The position numbers were made by a program, and so were the translations under genes. From assembly GCA_002366645.1 (NCBI GenBank), contig DFBM01000165.1:1-7838 (forward strand): 7,838 nucleotides of DNA, given 5' to 3'. This stretch comes from Rhodobacterales bacterium UBA3080 (GTDB lineage Bacteria > Pseudomonadota > Alphaproteobacteria > Rhodobacterales > Rhodobacteraceae). Position 1 is the stretch's first letter, and every line of letters begins with the position of its first letter. Positions 5,849 to 7,838 of this stretch are shown here, one piece after another. The notes under the pieces were generated by a model. The model had not been told where the DNA came from, did not search any database, and saw only the letters and a program-made list of their open reading frames with translations.

Positions 5849-6679
5849 CTACTGTGACATATTTCGTTGCTTCTTGCGCCGTTTACGCAAGTACCGTCTC
5901 TTTTTCAGGCTTAAATCGCTATCATCAATATCCTGCGCGTTAAAGGTACGCATTTGCGCCTGCTCGATCTCGTCCAGTCCGGTGTTAAGTTGCTTTGCGG
6001 GTGCGAGCGTTTCCATGACGTCGGTGGGCAGATCCAATAACTGCAGGAGCGCGCTGGCAGGGCCAAAGTGTTGCGGCGACGTCACTTCAAGACGGGACTC
6101 AACCAGCGGGCGAGGAGATATGGCCTTCCGGATTTGAGTGATGATCGTATCGAGGTCTCCGGTCCGGGCATATTTGTGCGCGAATTCTTCTTCGGTCAGG
6201 GTGAACCGGCTTTGTTGCAACAGGTGCGAATAGGCGCTGCGCATCCATGATTGCCGCTGGCGGGTTGTGTATAGGAAAGTTAGGTCAACTTCGGGGCCGA
6301 AATGGTTGAGTGTCACGTCGCGCATGTCCTTGGCCAGACCAGCGGCGGCGTCGAAGGCCATAACCTTATCGCGTCCGGGCATGCGACCGACCAGAGCCTC
6401 GCAAGAAATCAGCAGTATCTGCCCTTCTTCCAGTGACAGGCGGTTTAACAGGTTGGTGAATTGGCTTTTGAAAGCAGCGCGAACGCGGCGGCGTCTGAGC
6501 AGACCAGTTGCACCGGTAACATTGCTGCAATCCCGCGCAGATTTGGCGACGTCCTCCATCTCGGGTTTCAGGACGACTCGAACGAAGGGGGACAGCGCGT
6601 CGGCGTTGATCTCTAGGAACCGTTGCAGCGAGGTCGTGCCGGTTTTGTGAAATCCGGGGTGGATTATGACGCGGGTCAT
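5849..6679 (-). CDS. Sulfotransferase-like P-loop protein with very basic C-terminal tail
   Basis: The N-terminus RVIIHPGFHKTGTTSLQRFL (3-22) is the 5'-phosphosulfate-binding loop of PAPS-dependent sulfotransferases, with Lys12 and Thr13-Thr16 as the binding residues. The segment LYTTRQRQSWMRSAYSHLL (137-155) fits the 3'-phosphate-binding strand and helix, with Arg140 and Ser148. Between them is a typical alpha/beta body (GQILLISCEALVGR). The family transfers sulfate to sugars, lipids or other small acceptors; the acceptor here is unknown. There is no signal peptide or membrane helix, so it is probably cytoplasmic. The tail (259-272) has 11 Lys/Arg in 14 residues, unusual for the family, and a second basic cluster lies at 61-67. 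The start ATG overlaps the rimM stop as ATGA (6676-6679), with GGA 4 nt upstream, so translation is coupled to rimM. The stop is TAG at 5849-5851 and no terminator follows. Fold call is good; enzymatic activity is inferred. Confidence 0.75.
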   Translation of the reverse strand: MTRVIIHPGFHKTGTTSLQRFLEINADALSPFVRVVLKPEMEDVAKSARDCSNVTGATGLLRRRRVRAAFKSQFTNLLNRLSLEEGQILLISCEALVGRMPGRDKVMAFDAAAGLAKDMRDVTLNHFGPEVDLTFLYTTRQRQSWMRSAYSHLLQQSRFTLTEEEFAHKYARTGDLDTIITQIRKAISPRPLVESRLEVTSPQHFGPASALLQLLDLPTDVMETLAPAKQLNTGLDEIEQAQMRTFNAQDIDDSDLSLKKRRYLRKRRKKQRNMSQ

Positions 6680-7200
6680 TTTTCCGACGGGATAAATGCA
6701 CCTTCGGGCGGGTCAATAACGATACAGCCCGCAGTCAGGTCAACGGTCGGCACGATGGCTTTGGTGAAGGGCAGCAGCACTTCGGACTTCAGGCCGGAAC
6801 CGGTAATTTCGAGGATGTCACCCGCACCATGGTCATGCACGGCTTTGATTTTGCCCAACAACTCGCCACCGGTATCAAGCACCGCCAGTCCGATCAGGTC
6901 GGAATGGTAATATTCGTCGTCCGGCAGAACCGGCAGCTTGGCGCGTTCGGTGTAAAGCCGCGTGCTTTTCAGGGCGTCGGCGTCTTCCTTGTTGTCGACA
7001 CCGGAAATGACGGCCGCGAACCCGCCTTTGACAGAGCGGGTGATACCCACGGTGTATTCTTTACCGTCTTCGGTCGTCAGTGGATTGTAGTCGCCAATTG
7101 CGGCGGGGTCGGCGCAAAAACTTTTGATACGCACTTCGCCCTTAACGCCAAAGGCACCGGAAATTGCGCCCACGCAGATCAATTCGGATTTATCAGTCAT
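6676..7200 (-). CDS. rimM: Ribosome maturation factor RimM (16S rRNA processing)
   Basis: RimM binds S19 and helps assemble the head of the 30S subunit. The 174 residues show the two-domain layout: an N-terminal beta-barrel with the signature CVGAISGAFGVKGEVRIKSF (9-28), and a C-terminal PRC-barrel (about 96-167) with EYYHSDLIGLAV, the GAGDILEI strand, LLPFTKAIVPTVDL and IVIDPPEG. The YY pair (97-98) at the domain junction is the conserved aromatic pair known to matter for ribosome binding in E. coli RimM. Length is normal. The start ATG at 7198-7200 shares its A with the bluB stop TAA (TAATG), and AGGAG lies 5 nt upstream inside bluB. The stop TGA overlaps the next start as ATGA. The gene therefore sits in a tightly coupled bluB-rimM-sulfotransferase unit, and is parted from trmD, its usual neighbour. 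Confidence 0.96.
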   Translation of the reverse strand: MTDKSELICVGAISGAFGVKGEVRIKSFCADPAAIGDYNPLTTEDGKEYTVGITRSVKGGFAAVISGVDNKEDADALKSTRLYTERAKLPVLPDDEYYHSDLIGLAVLDTGGELLGKIKAVHDHGAGDILEITGSGLKSEVLLPFTKAIVPTVDLTAGCIVIDPPEGAFIPSEK

Positions 7201-7835
7201 TACCGCTCCTGAACGCTGGCCAACAAGGCGTCACGTTTTTCCCATTCAACTTTTTCCAACTCCGGTGTCAGACTGGCCTCCACCGGCCAACCGACACACA
7301 GATACGCCACTAGCGCCCAATCCTTCGGGACGTCAAGGTCTGTTGCCAGTTGCACCGGATCAATGATCGAGACCCAACCCACCCCCAGCCCGTGCGCCCG
7401 CGCTGCCAGCCAGAAATTCATAATCGCCGAGACCACCGAATATCGCCGCGCTTCGGGCATAGTTCCAGCACCGAGCCCCGCACCCTTGTCGGTTTCATCG
7501 TCACAAAAAACCGCCAGTTGCACAGGGGCATCCCGCATACCCGAAAGCTTCAACCCCGCGTAAATCTTGGCGCGGTCGCCGGAATATCCGGCCAAGGCCT
7601 CCGCATTTGCGGCTTCGAAGTTCGAAAGTGCCAAAGCCCGCGCCGCGTCGGATTTAACGTTCACGATCCGCCACGGCTCGGATAACCCGACCGAAGGGGC
7701 CAACCGGATGGCATCCATCACCTTGGCCAGTAGCTCGTCGTCCACAGGCTGATCTGCATGGAAATGCCGCACGTCGCGACGCCAGCGCATCAGGTCGTGG
7801 AGTTGTTCGCAAAATTCTGCCGGAAACTGGTTCAT
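7200..7835 (-). CDS. bluB: BluB, 5,6-dimethylbenzimidazole synthase (FMN destructase)
   Basis: BluB breaks down reduced FMN with O2 to 5,6-dimethylbenzimidazole, the lower ligand of vitamin B12. The 211 residues have the nitroreductase-like fold with BluB-specific blocks: RRDVRHF (19-25) with Asp21 at the position of the Asp essential in Sinorhizobium BluB, LAPSVGLSEPWR (45-56), LKLSGMRDAPVQLAVFCD (95-112), and the GVGWVS motif (151-156) with Ser156 matching the conserved active-site Ser. PELEKVEWEKR near the end carries a Glu at the place of another conserved acidic residue. These blocks separate it from ordinary nitroreductases. The ATG at 7833-7835 is 3 bp from the window edge, so its ribosome binding site cannot be seen and a longer N-terminus cannot be fully excluded; the length fits the family. 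It overlaps rimM by one base, implying co-transcription and coupling. Confidence 0.92.
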   Translation of the reverse strand: MNQFPAEFCEQLHDLMRWRRDVRHFHADQPVDDELLAKVMDAIRLAPSVGLSEPWRIVNVKSDAARALALSNFEAANAEALAGYSGDRAKIYAGLKLSGMRDAPVQLAVFCDDETDKGAGLGAGTMPEARRYSVVSAIMNFWLAARAHGLGVGWVSIIDPVQLATDLDVPKDWALVAYLCVGWPVEASLTPELEKVEWEKRDALLASVQER

Positions 7836-7838
7836 GGA

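Noticed and set aside
4686..6679. The sulfotransferase and FadL-like genes as a horizontally acquired island or defence module
   Set aside because: There are no flanking repeats, integrase, tRNA site or evident change in base or codon use, and the first gene is translationally fused to rimM, pointing to long residence.

Overview
This window looks like ordinary chromosomal DNA from an alphaproteobacterium, most likely a Rhodobacteraceae (Roseobacter-group) marine bacterium. The basis is protein similarity as I recognise it: a MipZ division regulator, a cysteine-free 73-residue L31, a BluB flavin destructase, a SPOR-tailed D,D-carboxypeptidase and a short FadL-type porin. No transposase, integrase, CRISPR array, tRNA or rRNA was seen. 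I do not see a clearly new biological system; the best leads are an unknown membrane protein, a sulfotransferase-like gene locked onto rimM, and some intergenic DNA structure.

Layout. Bases 3-956 on the + strand are the 3' end of a penicillin-binding-protein-type D-Ala-D-Ala carboxypeptidase with a C-terminal SPOR domain. It converges on mipZ across a 120-bp gap that is almost filled by a nested inverted repeat (965-1059). Everything from 1077 to the right edge lies on the - strand. Read in the direction of transcription (right to left) the order is bluB, rimM, a sulfotransferase-like gene, a FadL/OmpP1-like gene, trmD, rplS, an unknown six-helix membrane protein, rpmE and mipZ.

Operon structure. 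bluB, rimM and the sulfotransferase gene are joined by overlapping stop/start codons (TAATG and ATGA), so they should be co-transcribed and translationally coupled. The FadL-like gene has its own strong ribosome binding site, a possible promoter with a palindrome over the -35 region, and an intrinsic-type terminator. trmD and rplS overlap by an ATGA and end in a clear intrinsic terminator. The membrane protein follows alone. rpmE has a candidate promoter and its own terminator, which sits only 20 nt before the mipZ start codon.

The theme is ribosome biogenesis and translation (RimM, TrmD, L19, L31) combined with envelope and division functions (carboxypeptidase, MipZ, FadL-like porin) and cobalamin lower-ligand synthesis (BluB). 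The familiar bacterial rimM-trmD-rplS order is kept, but it is split by the sulfotransferase-like and FadL-like genes. No gap between genes exceeds 155 bp.
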